Assembly: GCF_001051995.2 (NCBI RefSeq)
Contig: NZ_CP014646.1
Span: 2,666,001-2,730,000 of the forward strand
DNA: 64,000 nucleotides
DNA from: Thauera humireducens
GTDB lineage: Bacteria > Pseudomonadota > Gammaproteobacteria > Burkholderiales > Rhodocyclaceae
Direction of reading: 5' to 3'
The notes under the pieces: generated by a model
Seen by the model: the letters and a program-made list of their open reading frames with translations, nothing else
Told to the model about the DNA's origin: nothing
Database searches by the model: none
Translations under genes and position numbers: made by a program
Shown here: one piece after another, positions 50,266-60,352 of the stretch
Position numbering within the stretch: position 1 is the first letter of the stretch
Layout: every line of letters starts with the position of its first letter

Positions 50266-51705
50266 TCAGCCCTTGAGCACCCCGAAGCGCTGCAGGGTGC
50301 GTTCGCGCGCCGCCGCGTGATCCACGACCGGGCCGGGGTAATCGACGCCGATCCTGGTCCGGCACGCGGTCTGGTCGATGCCGCCCATGGTCCACGGCGC
50401 ATGGATGAACTTGTCCGGCACCCGCGCCAGCTCGGGCAGGTAGCGGCGGATGAAGCGCCCTTCGGGGTCGAACTTCTCCGACTGCGTCACCGGATTGAAG
50501 ATGCGGAAGTAGGGCTGCGCGTCGCAGCCGGTGGAGGCCGCCCACTGCCAGCCGCCATTGTTGGCGGCGAGGTCGTAGTCGTTCAGATGCACGGCGAAGT
50601 AGCGCTCGCCCAGTCGCCAGTCGATGCCCAGATCCTTGGTCAGGAAGGAGGCGACGATCATGCGCAGGCGGTTGTGCATCCAGCCGGTCTGGTTCAGCTG
50701 GCGCATCGCGGCGTCCACGATGGGGTAGCCGGTGCGCGCCTCGCACCAGGCGGCGAAAAGTTCCGGGGCGTCGTCCCACTTCACCGCGTCGTACTCGGGC
50801 CGGAAGGCGCGTTCGACCACCTGCGGGTGGTGCCACAGGATCTGGTGGTAGAAGTCGCGCCAGATCAGTTCCGACAGCCAGGTCTCCGCCCCCTCGCCAC
50901 CGTGCGCGCGGGCATGGGCGGCGAGCTGGCGGATCGACACGGTGCCGAAGCGCAGGTGCGTCGACAGGTAGCTGACGCCCTTGACCGCCGGAAAGTCGCG
51001 CGCGCGCTTGTAGCGGTCGATACGCGCGGCGAAGTCCTCGAACAGGCGCCTGCCGCCGCGCATGCCCACCGGCATCTGCAGTTCGGCCAGATTGGTCGGC
51101 TCGAAGCCGATGTCAGCCAGGCTGGGCAGGGTCTCGCCCGCCGGCTTGGGGGCGAGATGTGCAGCGTATTTGTCGACCGGGTAGGACTTGAGCTGGAAGG
51201 CATCGACCGCTTTCAGCCACGCGTTCTTGTAGGGCGTGAACACGCTGAAGGGCTTGCCCGCCTGGGTCAGTACCTCGTCGCGCTCGAAGATCACCTGGTC
51301 CTTGAAGTCCGCGTAGCCGATGCCCTCCCCGGCCAGCGCCTGCGCCACGCGGCTGTCGCGCACGATCGCATCGGGCTCATAGTCACGGTTGGCGAAGACC
51401 TTGTCGACGCCCAGCTCGCGCGCGAGGCGCGGGATCTCGTCCTCCGCGCGGCCATGGCGCACGATGATTCCGGCACCCGGCGCGCCCGCCGCCCGGGCCA
51501 TCGCGTCGAGCGCCACATCGAGTTCGGCCACGCTGGCGTGGATGAACTCGACGCGGCGGTCGCGGCGCGAGGGCAGCGCATCGAGGATGGCGGTATCGAA
51601 GACGAAGGCGCAATGCACGCACGTGGCGAAACGCAGCGCATGATGGAGCGCGGCGTGGTCGAAACTGCGCAGGTCGCGGCGGAACCAGACGAGGGCGGAG
51701 GGCAT
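50266..51705 (-). CDS. phrB: deoxyribodipyrimidine photolyase
   Basis: Light-driven repair of cyclobutane pyrimidine dimers. 479 aa. N-terminal antenna domain [18 protein letters not shown]-binding C-terminal domain with [22 protein letters not shown] and [14 protein letters not shown], the last typical of class I CPD photolyases. It is divergent from algH. Confidence 0.95.
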   Translation of the reverse strand: MPSALVWFRRDLRSFDHAALHHALRFATCVHCAFVFDTAILDALPSRRDRRVEFIHASVAELDVALDAMARAAGAPGAGIIVRHGRAEDEIPRLARELGVDKVFANRDYEPDAIVRDSRVAQALAGEGIGYADFKDQVIFERDEVLTQAGKPFSVFTPYKNAWLKAVDAFQLKSYPVDKYAAHLAPKPAGETLPSLADIGFEPTNLAELQMPVGMRGGRRLFEDFAARIDRYKRARDFPAVKGVSYLSTHLRFGTVSIRQLAAHARAHGGEGAETWLSELIWRDFYHQILWHHPQVVERAFRPEYDAVKWDDAPELFAAWCEARTGYPIVDAAMRQLNQTGWMHNRLRMIVASFLTKDLGIDWRLGERYFAVHLNDYDLAANNGGWQWAASTGCDAQPYFRIFNPVTQSEKFDPEGRFIRRYLPELARVPDKFIHAPWTMGGIDQTACRTRIGVDYPGPVVDHAAARERTLQRFGVLKG

Positions 51706-51800
51706 CGTTTTGTCCTGGACAAAGTGGGCGCATTATGACGCATCCGCAGGTGCGCGGGGCCAGCGCCAAGAACCCCGGCGATCGGCGTAAAATGTCGCGC

Positions 51801-52367
51801 ATGGAAACACCTACGGCCAACTTCACGCATCACTTCCTGATCGCCATGCCCAACATGGCCGATCCTCATTTCGTGCGCACGCTGACCTACATCGCCGAGC
51901 ACAACGAACAGGGCGCGCTCGGCATCATCGTGAACCGCCCGATCGACATGACGCTGGCCGCGCTGTTCGAACGCATCGAGGTGCCGCTCGAAGCCCAGGG
52001 CTTCGAGGCCCAGCCGGTGTATTTCGGCGGCCCGGTACAAACCGATCGCGGCTTCGTGCTGCACCGGCCGGTGGGCGACTGGCATTCGACGCTGAAGGTC
52101 AGCGAAGACGTCGGGCTCACCAGCAGCCGCGACGTGCTGCAGGCCATCGGCGCCCACGGCGAACCCAAGGACGTGCTCGTCACGCTCGGCTACGCCGGCT
52201 GGGCCGCGGGCCAGCTCGAGCAGGAACTGATGGACAACGCCTGGCTGACCGTGCCGGCCGACATGGCGATCGTCTTCGACCTGCCCCCCGAGGAGCGCCT
52301 GGCCGCCGCAATGCAGAAGCTCGGCGTGGACTTCGCCAACCTCAGCGAGGTCGCCGGGCATGCCTGA
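51801..52367 (+). CDS. algH: YqgE/AlgH family protein
   Basis: 188 aa. Family signatures [33 protein letters not shown], and [15 protein letters not shown]. Named for an effect on alginate in Pseudomonas; the biochemical role is unsettled. The order algH-ruvX-pyrR-pyrB-pyrC' is classic. The start METPTANF gives the usual length; a Met three residues earlier (51792) is possible. Confidence 0.93.
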   Translation: METPTANFTHHFLIAMPNMADPHFVRTLTYIAEHNEQGALGIIVNRPIDMTLAALFERIEVPLEAQGFEAQPVYFGGPVQTDRGFVLHRPVGDWHSTLKVSEDVGLTSSRDVLQAIGAHGEPKDVLVTLGYAGWAAGQLEQELMDNAWLTVPADMAIVFDLPPEERLAAAMQKLGVDFANLSEVAGHA

Positions 52368-52839
52368 CGCGGCACCCGCCGCCGCCCGCCCCCAGGCCGC
52401 CCTGCCCGCGCGCGGCACCCTGCTCGGTTTCGATTTCGGCCTGGCGCGCGTCGGCGTCGCCACCGGCGAACTCGAGACCGGCCAGGCCAACGCGCTGGTC
52501 ACGCTGCACGACGAATCGAACGACGCCCGCTTCAAGGCCATTGCCCGGCTGATCGCCGAATGGCGTCCGGTGGCGCTGGTGGTGGGCATCCCCACCCACC
52601 TCGACGGCAGCGAGCACGAGCTCACCACGCGCTGCCGCCGCTTCGCCAACCAGCTGCACGGCCGCTTCGGGCTGCCGGTGTTTGCCGCCGACGAACGCCT
52701 GTCCTCGGTCGCGGCCGAATCCGAACTTTCCACCGCCAGCCTCAAGGGCTGGCGCGAGCGCAAGGCGGTGCTCGATGCCGTCGCCGCCCAGATCATCCTG
52801 CAAACCTTCCTGGACGCCCGCCGCCATGAATCAACTTGA
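52360..52839 (+). CDS. ruvX: RuvX/YqgF putative pre-16S rRNA nuclease
   Basis: RNase H-fold nuclease of 159 aa, implicated in pre-16S rRNA 5' processing and earlier called a Holliday junction resolvase. It has an Ala/Pro-rich lead, the catalytic Asp in [17 protein letters not shown], the middle [14 protein letters not shown], and [11 protein letters not shown] near the C-terminal Asp. It overlaps algH by 8 bases and pyrR by 14. Confidence 0.93.
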   Translation: MPDAAPAAARPQAALPARGTLLGFDFGLARVGVATGELETGQANALVTLHDESNDARFKAIARLIAEWRPVALVVGIPTHLDGSEHELTTRCRRFANQLHGRFGLPVFAADERLSSVAAESELSTASLKGWRERKAVLDAVAAQIILQTFLDARRHEST

Positions 52840-53329
52840 TGCCGAAGCGCTGTGCCGGCAGCTCGCCGAACAGATCCGTCCCCACGTCACGCCCGCCACC
52901 GCACTGGTCGGCATCTACACCGGCGGCCTGTGGCTGGCCGAGCGCCTGCACAAGGAGCTTGGCATCCAGCCGCCGCTGGGCGCGATCGACGTGTCCTTCT
53001 ACCGCGACGACTACGGCAGCAAGGGCCTGCACGCCAAGCCGCAGAAGACCGAGATCCCGTTCAACGTCGATGGCGCACATGTGATCCTGGTGGACGACGT
53101 GCTCTACACCGGCCGCACCACCCGCGCCGCGCTCAACGAGCTGTTCGACTTCGGTCGCCCGGCCGCGGTGGAGCTGGCGGTACTGGTCGACCGCGGCAGC
53201 CGCGAGCTGCCGATCGCCGCGCGCTACTGCGCCCACACCCTGCCCGAGGCCCTGCCGCACGACCAGAGCCTCGAACTGCAGCGCGACGCCGCCGGCGGCT
53301 TCACGCTGAAGCTGACGCAGCGCGCCTGA
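52826..53329 (+). CDS. pyrR: PyrR-type pyrimidine regulator / uracil phosphoribosyltransferase
   Basis: 167 aa phosphoribosyltransferase fold. PRPP-binding loop [18 protein letters not shown] near residues 86-103; the N-terminal [16 protein letters not shown] and the RDDYGSKGL stretch match PyrR. In Bacillus PyrR binds pyr mRNA; in Gram-negatives that role is less clear. The frame runs further upstream inside ruvX, but the Met giving [10 protein letters not shown] is the family start. Confidence 0.9.
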   Translation: MNQLDAEALCRQLAEQIRPHVTPATALVGIYTGGLWLAERLHKELGIQPPLGAIDVSFYRDDYGSKGLHAKPQKTEIPFNVDGAHVILVDDVLYTGRTTRAALNELFDFGRPAAVELAVLVDRGSRELPIAARYCAHTLPEALPHDQSLELQRDAAGGFTLKLTQRA

Positions 53330-53400
53330 CGCACGGCAGGCCCGCCGCATGACCCCGACCCACCTTTTCCTGCCCACTCGCTGACTCCGAGGCACGCCCG

Positions 53401-54360
53401 ATGCGCAACCCCCAGCTCAACCAGCACGGCGAACTGCAGCACCTGCTCACGCTAGACGGTCTGCCGCGCGACATCCTCACCGCCATCCTCGACACCGCCG
53501 CGCCCTTCACCGAGGTGGCCGAGCGCGAGGTCAAGAAGCTGCCGCTGCTGCGCGGCAAGAGCGTGTTCAACCTGTTCTTCGAGAACTCGACGCGCACCCG
53601 CACCACCTTCGAGATCGCCGCCAAACGCCTGTCGGCCGACGTGGTGAACCTCAACATCAACACCAGCTCGGCCGCCAAGGGCGAGAGCCTGCTCGACACG
53701 GTCGACAACCTGTGCGCGATGCAGGCCGACATGTTCGTCGTGCGCCACGCCGCGAGCGGCGCGCCGATGCTGATCGCCCAGCACCTGCAGAACACCGGGC
53801 GCGACCACATCCACGTGGTCAACGCCGGCGACGGCCGCCATGCGCATCCGACGCAGGGCCTGCTGGACATGTACACGATCCGTCACTTCAAGCAGGACTT
53901 CACCAACCTGACGGTGGCGATCGTCGGCGACGTGCTGCACTCGCGCGTGGCGCGCAGCCAGATCGCCGCGCTGACCACGCTGGGCGTGCCCGAGGTGCGC
54001 GTCATCGGCCCCAAGACCCTGCTGCCGACCGAGGTCGAGAAGCTTGGCGTGCGGGTGTTCCACGACATGCGCGAAGGCCTCAAGGGCGTGGACGTGGTGA
54101 TGATGCTGCGCCTGCAGAACGAGCGCATGAACGGCGCGCTGCTGCCCACGCCGCAGGAGTACTACAAGATCTGGGGCCTCACCGCCGAGAAGCTGGCGCT
54201 GGCCAAGCCCGACGCCATCGTCATGCACCCCGGCCCGATGAACCGCGGCGTCGAGATCGACTCGGCGGTGGCCGACGGCGCACAGGCGGTCATCCTGCCC
54301 CAGGTCACCTTCGGCATCGCCGTACGCATGGCGGTGATGAGCATGCTGGGCAGCCACTGA
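53401..54360 (+). CDS. pyrB: aspartate carbamoyltransferase catalytic chain
   Basis: Commits carbamoyl phosphate and aspartate to pyrimidine synthesis. 319 aa. Carbamoyl phosphate site [21 protein letters not shown], and aspartate loop [10 protein letters not shown]. The N-terminus has an extra stretch before the fold ([18 protein letters not shown]), as in Pseudomonas PyrB, which works in a complex with the pyrC' product. Confidence 0.96.
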   Translation: MRNPQLNQHGELQHLLTLDGLPRDILTAILDTAAPFTEVAEREVKKLPLLRGKSVFNLFFENSTRTRTTFEIAAKRLSADVVNLNINTSSAAKGESLLDTVDNLCAMQADMFVVRHAASGAPMLIAQHLQNTGRDHIHVVNAGDGRHAHPTQGLLDMYTIRHFKQDFTNLTVAIVGDVLHSRVARSQIAALTTLGVPEVRVIGPKTLLPTEVEKLGVRVFHDMREGLKGVDVVMMLRLQNERMNGALLPTPQEYYKIWGLTAEKLALAKPDAIVMHPGPMNRGVEIDSAVADGAQAVILPQVTFGIAVRMAVMSMLGSH

Positions 54361-54392
54361 GCCCCGGACAGCACAGGCACAAGGATTCACGC

Positions 54393-55673
54393 ATGAACAT
54401 CCTGATTTCCAACGGCCGCGTCGTCGATCCGGCCAACCGCACCGACGCGGTGCAGAACGTCTACGTCGCCGGCGGCAAGATCGTCGCGCTGGGCTCCGCC
54501 CCGGACGGTTTCCAGGCGGACCGCAACATCGACGCCAGCGGCCTGGTCGTCGCCCCCGGCTTCATCGACCTCGCCGCGCGCCTGCGCGAGCCCGGCTTCG
54601 AATACCGCGCCACGCTCGAGTCCGAGATGGAAGCGGCGATGGCCGGCGGCGTCACCAGCCTCGCCATCCCGCCCGACACCGACCCCGCGCTCGACGAGCC
54701 CGGCCTGGTCGAGATGCTGACCTACCGCGCGAAGAAGCTGAACCGCGCCCACATCTATCCGGTCGGCGCGCTCACCATCGGCCTCAAGGGCGAGCGCCTG
54801 TCGGAGATGGCCGAACTGGTCGAGGCCGGCTGCGTCGCCTTCTCGCAGGCCAACGTGCCGATCGTCGACAACGGCGTGCTGATGCGTGCGCTGCAGTACG
54901 CCGCCACCTTCGGTTTCCGCGTCTGGCTGCAGCCGATCGCGCCCTTCCTCGCCCGCGGCGGCAATGCCCACGACGGCGAGGTCGCCACCCGCATGGGCCT
55001 GGCCGGCATTCCGGTCGCGGCCGAAACGGTGGCGCTGTACACCTACCTGGAACTGGCCAAGATCACCGGCGCGCGCCTGCACATCACCCGCCTGTCGTCC
55101 GCGGCCGGCCTCGCGCTGATCGAGCAGGCCCGGGCCGAAGGCATGGACGTCACCTGCGACGTGTCGATCAACCATGTACACCTGTGCGACATGGACATCG
55201 GCTACTTCAACCCCAACTGCCACCTGATCCCGCCGCTGCGCAGCCAGCGCGACCGCGAGGCGCTGTGCAGGGGGCTGGCCGAGGGCCGGATCAACGCCCT
55301 GTGCTCCGACCACACCCCGGTGGACGACGACGGCAAGCAGGCCCCCTTCTCGGAATCCGAGCCCGGCGCCACCGGCCTCGAGCTGCTGCTGCCGCTGACG
55401 CTGAAGTGGGCCGGGCGCGCCGGCCTGTCGCTGCTCGACGGGCTGGCCCGCATCACGTCCGATGCCGCGCGGATCGTCGGCATCACCAAGGCCGGCCACC
55501 TGTCGGTGGGCGCACGTGCCGACGTCTGCGTGTTCGACCCGGACGCCCACGTCGCCGTCACCCGCGACAGCCTCAGGAGCCAGGGCAAGAACACACCCTT
55601 CCTCGGCATGGAACTGCCCGGCCAGGTCCGCTACACCCTGGTCGAAGGGCAGGTGATGTACGAGGGGCGCTGA
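54393..55673 (+). CDS. pyrC': dihydroorotase-like PyrC' without metal ligands
   Basis: 426 aa amidohydrolase-fold homologue of class I dihydroorotase. Metal ligands are missing: the HxH after FIDL is A61-A62-R63, the Asp of FSDDG is in SQANVP, and the two later His are not at LQPIAPF or HITRLSS. Only the final Asp (CSDHTPV) remains. So it should not hydrolyse dihydroorotate. In Pseudomonas the equivalent PyrC' supports PyrB assembly, which is the likely role. A true pyrC should lie elsewhere in the genome. Confidence 0.9.
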   Translation: MNILISNGRVVDPANRTDAVQNVYVAGGKIVALGSAPDGFQADRNIDASGLVVAPGFIDLAARLREPGFEYRATLESEMEAAMAGGVTSLAIPPDTDPALDEPGLVEMLTYRAKKLNRAHIYPVGALTIGLKGERLSEMAELVEAGCVAFSQANVPIVDNGVLMRALQYAATFGFRVWLQPIAPFLARGGNAHDGEVATRMGLAGIPVAAETVALYTYLELAKITGARLHITRLSSAAGLALIEQARAEGMDVTCDVSINHVHLCDMDIGYFNPNCHLIPPLRSQRDREALCRGLAEGRINALCSDHTPVDDDGKQAPFSESEPGATGLELLLPLTLKWAGRAGLSLLDGLARITSDAARIVGITKAGHLSVGARADVCVFDPDAHVAVTRDSLRSQGKNTPFLGMELPGQVRYTLVEGQVMYEGR

Positions 55674-55717
55674 GTCCGGGACGCTGGCGGCAAGATCGTC
55701 AGCGATTGCAGAAAAAG

Positions 55718-55745
55718 GAAAGGGCGGCCAGACGGCCGCCCTTCT
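55718..55745. terminator. bidirectional terminator between pyrC' and yggT
   Basis: Perfect 10-bp stem (AAGGGCGGCC at 55720-55729, GGCCGCCCTT at 55734-55743) with a 4-base loop. There is an A-rich side for minus-strand transcripts and a short T-rich side for plus-strand ones, between convergent genes. Confidence 0.75.
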
Positions 55746-55775
55746 TCATTGGGAATGCTGCGAGTCAGGCGCCGA

Positions 55776-56357
55776 TCAGGCGCCGAACAGCAGCGGCGCG
55801 AAGCTGTTGCGGATGCCGCCGAGCACCATCAGCACGATCTGCAGCACCAGCAGCAGCACCAGCGGCGACAGGTCGACGTTGGCGATGGTCGGCACGATGC
55901 GGCGGAAGGGACGCAGGAAGGGGGTGGCGAGCGAATGCAGCAGCGGCGCGAGCGGCGCATGCGGGCTCACCCACGACAGCACCGCGGAACCGAGCACGAC
56001 GGCGAACACCAGATACACCATCATGCGCATCAGCTCGATCAGGCCCACGCCCCACAGCCCCAGCAGCACCGCGCCGGCGTTGCCACTGAACACCGCGCCG
56101 CGCAGGCTCAGCTCGAACAGCACCAGCAACACCTGAACCAGCCAGGCCGGCAGCAGGCTCGCCATGTCCAGCCCGAACAGGCCGGGGATGAAGCGGCGCA
56201 GCGGGCGCACGATCCAGTCGGTCGTCGTGACGACGAACTGCCCGATCTGGTTGCGGAAGGAAATGCGCTGCCACTGCATGTAGAAGCGCGCCAGCAGCAT
56301 CAGCGTCAGGAAGCCGCCCGCGGTACTCAGGATCAGCAGCAGGATGTTGGTCAGCAT
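55776..56357 (-). CDS. yggT: YggT-family membrane protein
   Basis: 193 aa with about five hydrophobic segments in two YggT repeats (FVVTTTDWIVRPLRRFIP and LATPFLRPFRRIVP mark the ends of each half). Implicated in osmotic or ion homeostasis in E. coli; the mechanism is unknown. It follows proC by 6 bp in the conserved yggS-proC-yggT unit. Confidence 0.92.
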   Translation of the reverse strand: MLTNILLLILSTAGGFLTLMLLARFYMQWQRISFRNQIGQFVVTTTDWIVRPLRRFIPGLFGLDMASLLPAWLVQVLLVLFELSLRGAVFSGNAGAVLLGLWGVGLIELMRMMVYLVFAVVLGSAVLSWVSPHAPLAPLLHSLATPFLRPFRRIVPTIANVDLSPLVLLLVLQIVLMVLGGIRNSFAPLLFGA

Positions 56358-56363
56358 GGCGGA

Positions 56364-57188
56364 TCAGTCCCTGCCCAGTTCGGCACCGAGCTCGCGCCCG
56401 CGCATTTCGGCCGCCTTCACCGCGCTGACCAGCGCATCGTGCCAGCCCGATGCGGCCAGGCTGCCGAGCGCGGCTTCGGTGGTGCCGCCCTTTGACGTCA
56501 CCTTCTGCCGCAGCACCGCAGGGGAATCCTCGGAACCGGCGGCGAGCTTCGCCGCGCCGAGCACGGTGTCGATCGCCAGCCGGCGCGCACCCGCCTCGTC
56601 GAAGCCCAGCGCACGCCCCGCGGCCTCCAGCGCCTCGATGAAGTGGAACACGTAGGCCGGCCCGCTGCCGGAGATCGCCGTGACCGCGTCCATCTGCGCC
56701 TCGGTCTCGGCCCACACCGTGCTGCCCACGGCAGCCAGGATGCGTTGCGCGGCCTCGCGGCCGGCCGCGTCGACGCTCGGGTCGGCGAACAGGCCCGTCA
56801 CCCCCGCACCGATCAGTGCCGGCGTGTTGGGCATGCAGCGCACCAGGCGGGTGTAGGGCGCGCCGGCGCTGCCCAGCCAGCGTCCGAGGTCGGCCAGGCG
56901 CAGTCCGGCGGCGATGCTGATCACGAGCTGGCCGCCGAGGCGGCCGGCGATCGGCGCCAGCGCTGCCTTCATCTGCTGCGGCTTCACCGCCAGCACCAGC
57001 GCGTCGCAGCCCAGCGCCAGGTCGTCCACCGCCTCCACCGTCCGCACGCCGAAACGCTGGCTCAGGCTTGCGCGCGCCTCTGCGCCCAGTTCGATGACCT
57101 GGATGTCCGTCGCCGCGAAACCGCGCTCGACCATGCCACCAATCAGCGCAGCCGCCATGTTGCCGCCGCCGAGGAAAGTAATCTTCAT
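56364..57188 (-). CDS. proC: pyrroline-5-carboxylate reductase
   Basis: Last step of proline synthesis, NADPH dependent. 274 aa. Rossmann ITFLGGGNMAAALIGG at the N-terminus; C-terminal helices with SGSGPAYVFHFIEAL and KVTSKGGTTEAAL. Start fixed at MKITFLGGG; the upstream open frame lies inside yggS and is not coding. Confidence 0.96.
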   Translation of the reverse strand: MKITFLGGGNMAAALIGGMVERGFAATDIQVIELGAEARASLSQRFGVRTVEAVDDLALGCDALVLAVKPQQMKAALAPIAGRLGGQLVISIAAGLRLADLGRWLGSAGAPYTRLVRCMPNTPALIGAGVTGLFADPSVDAAGREAAQRILAAVGSTVWAETEAQMDAVTAISGSGPAYVFHFIEALEAAGRALGFDEAGARRLAIDTVLGAAKLAAGSEDSPAVLRQKVTSKGGTTEAALGSLAASGWHDALVSAVKAAEMRGRELGAELGRD

Positions 57189-57234
57189 GCCTGTGTTCTC
57201 GTATGGATTGCGAGACCGTGCCACGCGGACGGTC

Positions 57235-57936
57235 TCAGTGGGATTCTTCCGGGCGCGTGCGCTCGCCGAAAATCGCCGTGCCGACACGCACGATCGTGGC
57301 GCCTTCGGCGATGGCGGGCTCGATGTCGTGCGACATGCCCATCGACAGCGTGTCGAGCGCAAGGCCCGCGGCGATCAGTTCCGCCTGCAGCGTGCGCAGC
57401 ACGGCAAAGCGCGCGCGCAGCAGGGCGAGATCCCCGGTCGGTTCGGGAATGCACATCAGGCCGCGCAGCCGCAGACGCGGCAAGTCCGCGACGGCGTGCG
57501 CGAGCGCGGCGACTTCGTCCGGAGCGACGCCGCTCTTGCTGTCTTCGCCGCTGACATTGACCTGGATGCAGACATTGAGCGGCGGCAGATGCACGTCGCG
57601 CTGCGCCGACAGGCGCTCGGCGATCTTCAGCCGGTCGATGCTGTGCACCCAGTCGAAAGCGCTTGCGACCTGCCGGGTCTTGTTGCTTTGCAGCGGGCCG
57701 ATGAAGTGCCACTCGAGACCGAGTTCGCGCAGCGCATCGATCTTGTCGACACCCTCCTGCACGTAGTTCTCGCCGAAGGCCTGCTGCCCCGCCGCGGCGG
57801 CCTCGCGCACGGCGGCGGCCGGCCAGGTCTTGCTGACGGCAAGCAAGGTCACCTCTTCGGGCGCACGCCCGGCCGCCACGGCAGCGGCGGCCACCCGGGC
57901 CCGAACGGCCTGCAGCCGGTCCGAAATTGTCATCAT
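57235..57936 (-). CDS. yggS: YggS/PROSC PLP homeostasis protein
   Basis: 233 aa PLP-binding TIM-barrel protein. PLP lysine in LLAVSKTWPA; FGENYVQEGVDK, WHFIGPLQSNK, and GMSHDIEPAIAEGAT are signatures. It buffers cellular PLP rather than catalysing a reaction. Divergent from pilT; the start is either of two adjacent ATGs (57936 or 57933). Confidence 0.95.
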   Translation of the reverse strand: MMTISDRLQAVRARVAAAAVAAGRAPEEVTLLAVSKTWPAAAVREAAAAGQQAFGENYVQEGVDKIDALRELGLEWHFIGPLQSNKTRQVASAFDWVHSIDRLKIAERLSAQRDVHLPPLNVCIQVNVSGEDSKSGVAPDEVAALAHAVADLPRLRLRGLMCIPEPTGDLALLRARFAVLRTLQAELIAAGLALDTLSMGMSHDIEPAIAEGATIVRVGTAIFGERTRPEESH

Positions 57937-58027
57937 GTCCGTGGTCTTTTTCCTCTGGCAAAGGCCGCGAAAAGTATAACATCCGGGCATCTGCGTTCTT
58001 TTCGCACCCGCTCGTCAAAGGGATCCG

Positions 58028-59071
58028 ATGGACATCACCGAACTCCTCGCCTTCGCCGTCAAGAACAAGGCTTCCGACCTTCACCTTTCGGCGGGCCTGC
58101 CGCCCATGATCCGTGTGCATGGCGACGTGCGCCGCATCAACCTGCCGCCCATGGAGCACAAGGAAGTGCATGCCATGGTGTACGACATCATGAACGACGG
58201 GCAGCGCAAGCAGTTCGAGGAAACCTGGGAGTGCGATTTCTCGTTCGCGGTTCCCAACCTCGCCCGCTTCCGTGTGAACGCGTTCAACCAGAACCGCGGC
58301 GCCGGCGCCGTGTTCCGGACCATTCCGTCCAAGGTGCTGACGCTCGAAGAGCTGAACTGCCCGAAGATCTTCAAGGAGATCGCCAACCAGCCGCGCGGCA
58401 TCGTGCTGGTCACCGGCCCGACCGGCTCCGGCAAATCGACCACGCTCGCGGCGATGATCGACTACGTCAACGAGAACGAGTACGGCCACATCCTCACCGT
58501 CGAGGACCCGATCGAATTCGTGCATGAATCCAAGCGCTGCCTGATCAACCAGCGCGAGGTGCACCGCGACACCATGTCCTTCAACAACGCGCTGCGCGCC
58601 TCCTTGCGCGAGGACCCGGACGTGATCCTGGTGGGCGAAATGCGCGACCTGGAGACCATCCGCCTGGCGCTGACCGCGGCGGAAACCGGCCACCTCGTGT
58701 TCGGCACGCTGCACACCTCGTCCGCCGCCAAGACCATCGACCGTATCGTCGACGTGTTCCCTGCCGCGGAGAAGGACATGGTGCGCTCGATGCTGTCCGA
58801 ATCGCTGCGCGCGGTGATCTCGCAGACCCTGCTCAAGACCAAGGACGGTGCGGGGCGCGTGGCCGCGCACGAGATCATGATCGGCACCCCCGCCATCCGC
58901 AACCTGATCCGCGAGAACAAGATCGCGCAGATGTATTCGGCGATCCAGACCGGCCAGAATGTCGGCATGCAGACGCTGGACCAGTGCCTCGCCGACCTCG
59001 TGCGCCGCAACGTGGTCTCGGCCGCCGAGGCGAAGCTCCGCGCGCAGAACAAGGACAACTTCGCCGTTTGA
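58028..59071 (+). CDS. pilT: type IV pilus retraction ATPase PilT
   Basis: Hexameric ATPase that depolymerises the pilus, powering twitching and DNA uptake. 347 aa. Walker A GPTGSGKSTTLAAM, Walker B VILVGEMRDLETI, the His box around GHLVFGTLHTSSA, and the C-terminal retraction motif region AIRNLIRENKIAQM. It forms an operon with pilU after 81 bp. Confidence 0.97.
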   Translation: MDITELLAFAVKNKASDLHLSAGLPPMIRVHGDVRRINLPPMEHKEVHAMVYDIMNDGQRKQFEETWECDFSFAVPNLARFRVNAFNQNRGAGAVFRTIPSKVLTLEELNCPKIFKEIANQPRGIVLVTGPTGSGKSTTLAAMIDYVNENEYGHILTVEDPIEFVHESKRCLINQREVHRDTMSFNNALRASLREDPDVILVGEMRDLETIRLALTAAETGHLVFGTLHTSSAAKTIDRIVDVFPAAEKDMVRSMLSESLRAVISQTLLKTKDGAGRVAAHEIMIGTPAIRNLIRENKIAQMYSAIQTGQNVGMQTLDQCLADLVRRNVVSAAEAKLRAQNKDNFAV

Positions 59072-59152
59072 TCCCAGGGTCGCGCACGCACGCGACGCAA
59101 GCACCGGACACGCACAAGGGGCCGCGAGGCCCCGCCCGCAGGAGCAAGACCA

Positions 59153-60286
59153 ATGGAACGCGACCAGGCACTCAAGTTCATGCACGACCTGCTGCGGCTG
59201 ATGCTGCAGAAGAACGGCTCCGACCTCTTCATCACCGCGGGCTTTCCGCCGGCCGTGAAAGTGGACGGCCGCATCACACCGCAGTCCAACCAGGCGCTGC
59301 AACCGCAGCACACGGCCGAACTGGCCCGCGCGATCATGAACGACCGCCAGGCTGCTGAATTCGAAGCCAGCAAGGAATGCAACTTCGGCATCTCGCCGGC
59401 CGGCATCGGCCGCTTCCGCGCCAATGCCTTCGTGCAGCAGGGCAAAGTCGGGCTGGTGTTGCGGACCATCCCGCAGCGCATCCCGCAATTCGATGAGCTC
59501 GGCCTGCCGCCCGTGCTGACCGACATCGCGATGAGCAAGCGCGGGCTGGTGATCTTCGTCGGCGGCACCGGCACCGGCAAGACGACCTCGCTGGCGTCGA
59601 TGGTCGACTACCGCAACGAGAACAGCTACGGCCACATCATCACGGTCGAGGATCCGATCGAGTTCGTGCATGCGCACAAGAACTGCATCGTTTCGCAGCG
59701 CGAGATCGGCATCGACACCGACTCGTGGGAAGCGGCGCTGAAGAACACCCTGCGCCAGGCGCCGGACGTGATCCTGATGGGCGAGATCCGCGACCGCGAG
59801 ACGATGGACTACGCGATCGCCTTCGCCGAAACCGGCCACCTGTGCCTCGCGACACTGCACGCCAACAGCGCCAACCAGGCCATCGACCGCATCATCAACT
59901 TCTTCCCCGAGGAACGCCGCCAGCAGCTGCTGATGGACCTGTCGCTGAACCTGCGCGCCATGGTCTCGCAGCGCCTGCTGCCACTGAAGGACCGCAAGGG
60001 CCGGGTGCCGGCCGTCGAGGTGATGCTCAATTCGCCGCTGATCTCCGACCTGATCTTCAAGGGCAACGTGCCCGAGATCAAGGAGATCATGAAGCGCTCG
60101 CGCGAACTGGGCATGCAGACCTTCGACCAAGCGCTGTTCGACCTCTACGAGGCGCAGAAGATCTCGTACGAGGACGCGCTGCGCAACGCCGACTCGATCA
60201 ACGACCTGCGCCTTCAGATCAAGCTGCACAGCAAGCTGGGCGAGCGCGATCTCAGCAGCGGCACCGAGAACCTCGGCATCGTCTGA
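59153..60286 (+). CDS. pilU: PilT-dependent retraction ATPase PilU
   Basis: PilT paralogue of 377 aa that helps PilT retract under load. Walker A GGTGTGKTTS (GTG for the usual GSG), Walker B VILMGEIRDRETM, and His box HLCLATLHANSANQ. The long C-terminal extension after NDLRLQIKLH is typical of PilU. Confidence 0.96.
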   Translation: MERDQALKFMHDLLRLMLQKNGSDLFITAGFPPAVKVDGRITPQSNQALQPQHTAELARAIMNDRQAAEFEASKECNFGISPAGIGRFRANAFVQQGKVGLVLRTIPQRIPQFDELGLPPVLTDIAMSKRGLVIFVGGTGTGKTTSLASMVDYRNENSYGHIITVEDPIEFVHAHKNCIVSQREIGIDTDSWEAALKNTLRQAPDVILMGEIRDRETMDYAIAFAETGHLCLATLHANSANQAIDRIINFFPEERRQQLLMDLSLNLRAMVSQRLLPLKDRKGRVPAVEVMLNSPLISDLIFKGNVPEIKEIMKRSRELGMQTFDQALFDLYEAQKISYEDALRNADSINDLRLQIKLHSKLGERDLSSGTENLGIV

Positions 60287-60304
60287 TCGCGCTGCAAGAC
60301 GAGG

Positions 60305-60352
60305 CCGCCGGACTCATTTGCCACGCTCAGTTGGCAAACTCAGTCGCCGGCG
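60305..60352. terminator. hairpin between convergent pilU and the RNA methyltransferase gene
   Basis: Nested pairing: TTTGCCA/TGGCAAA (60317-60323 with 60332-60338) inside CCGCCGG/CCGGCGG (60305-60311 with 60346-60352). The right side runs into the methyltransferase stop codon. No T-run. Confidence 0.3.

Noticed and set aside
57185..60229. A 1014-residue open frame antisense to pilT-pilU
   Set aside because: It crosses two well-supported genes and the intergenic gap and shows no domain.
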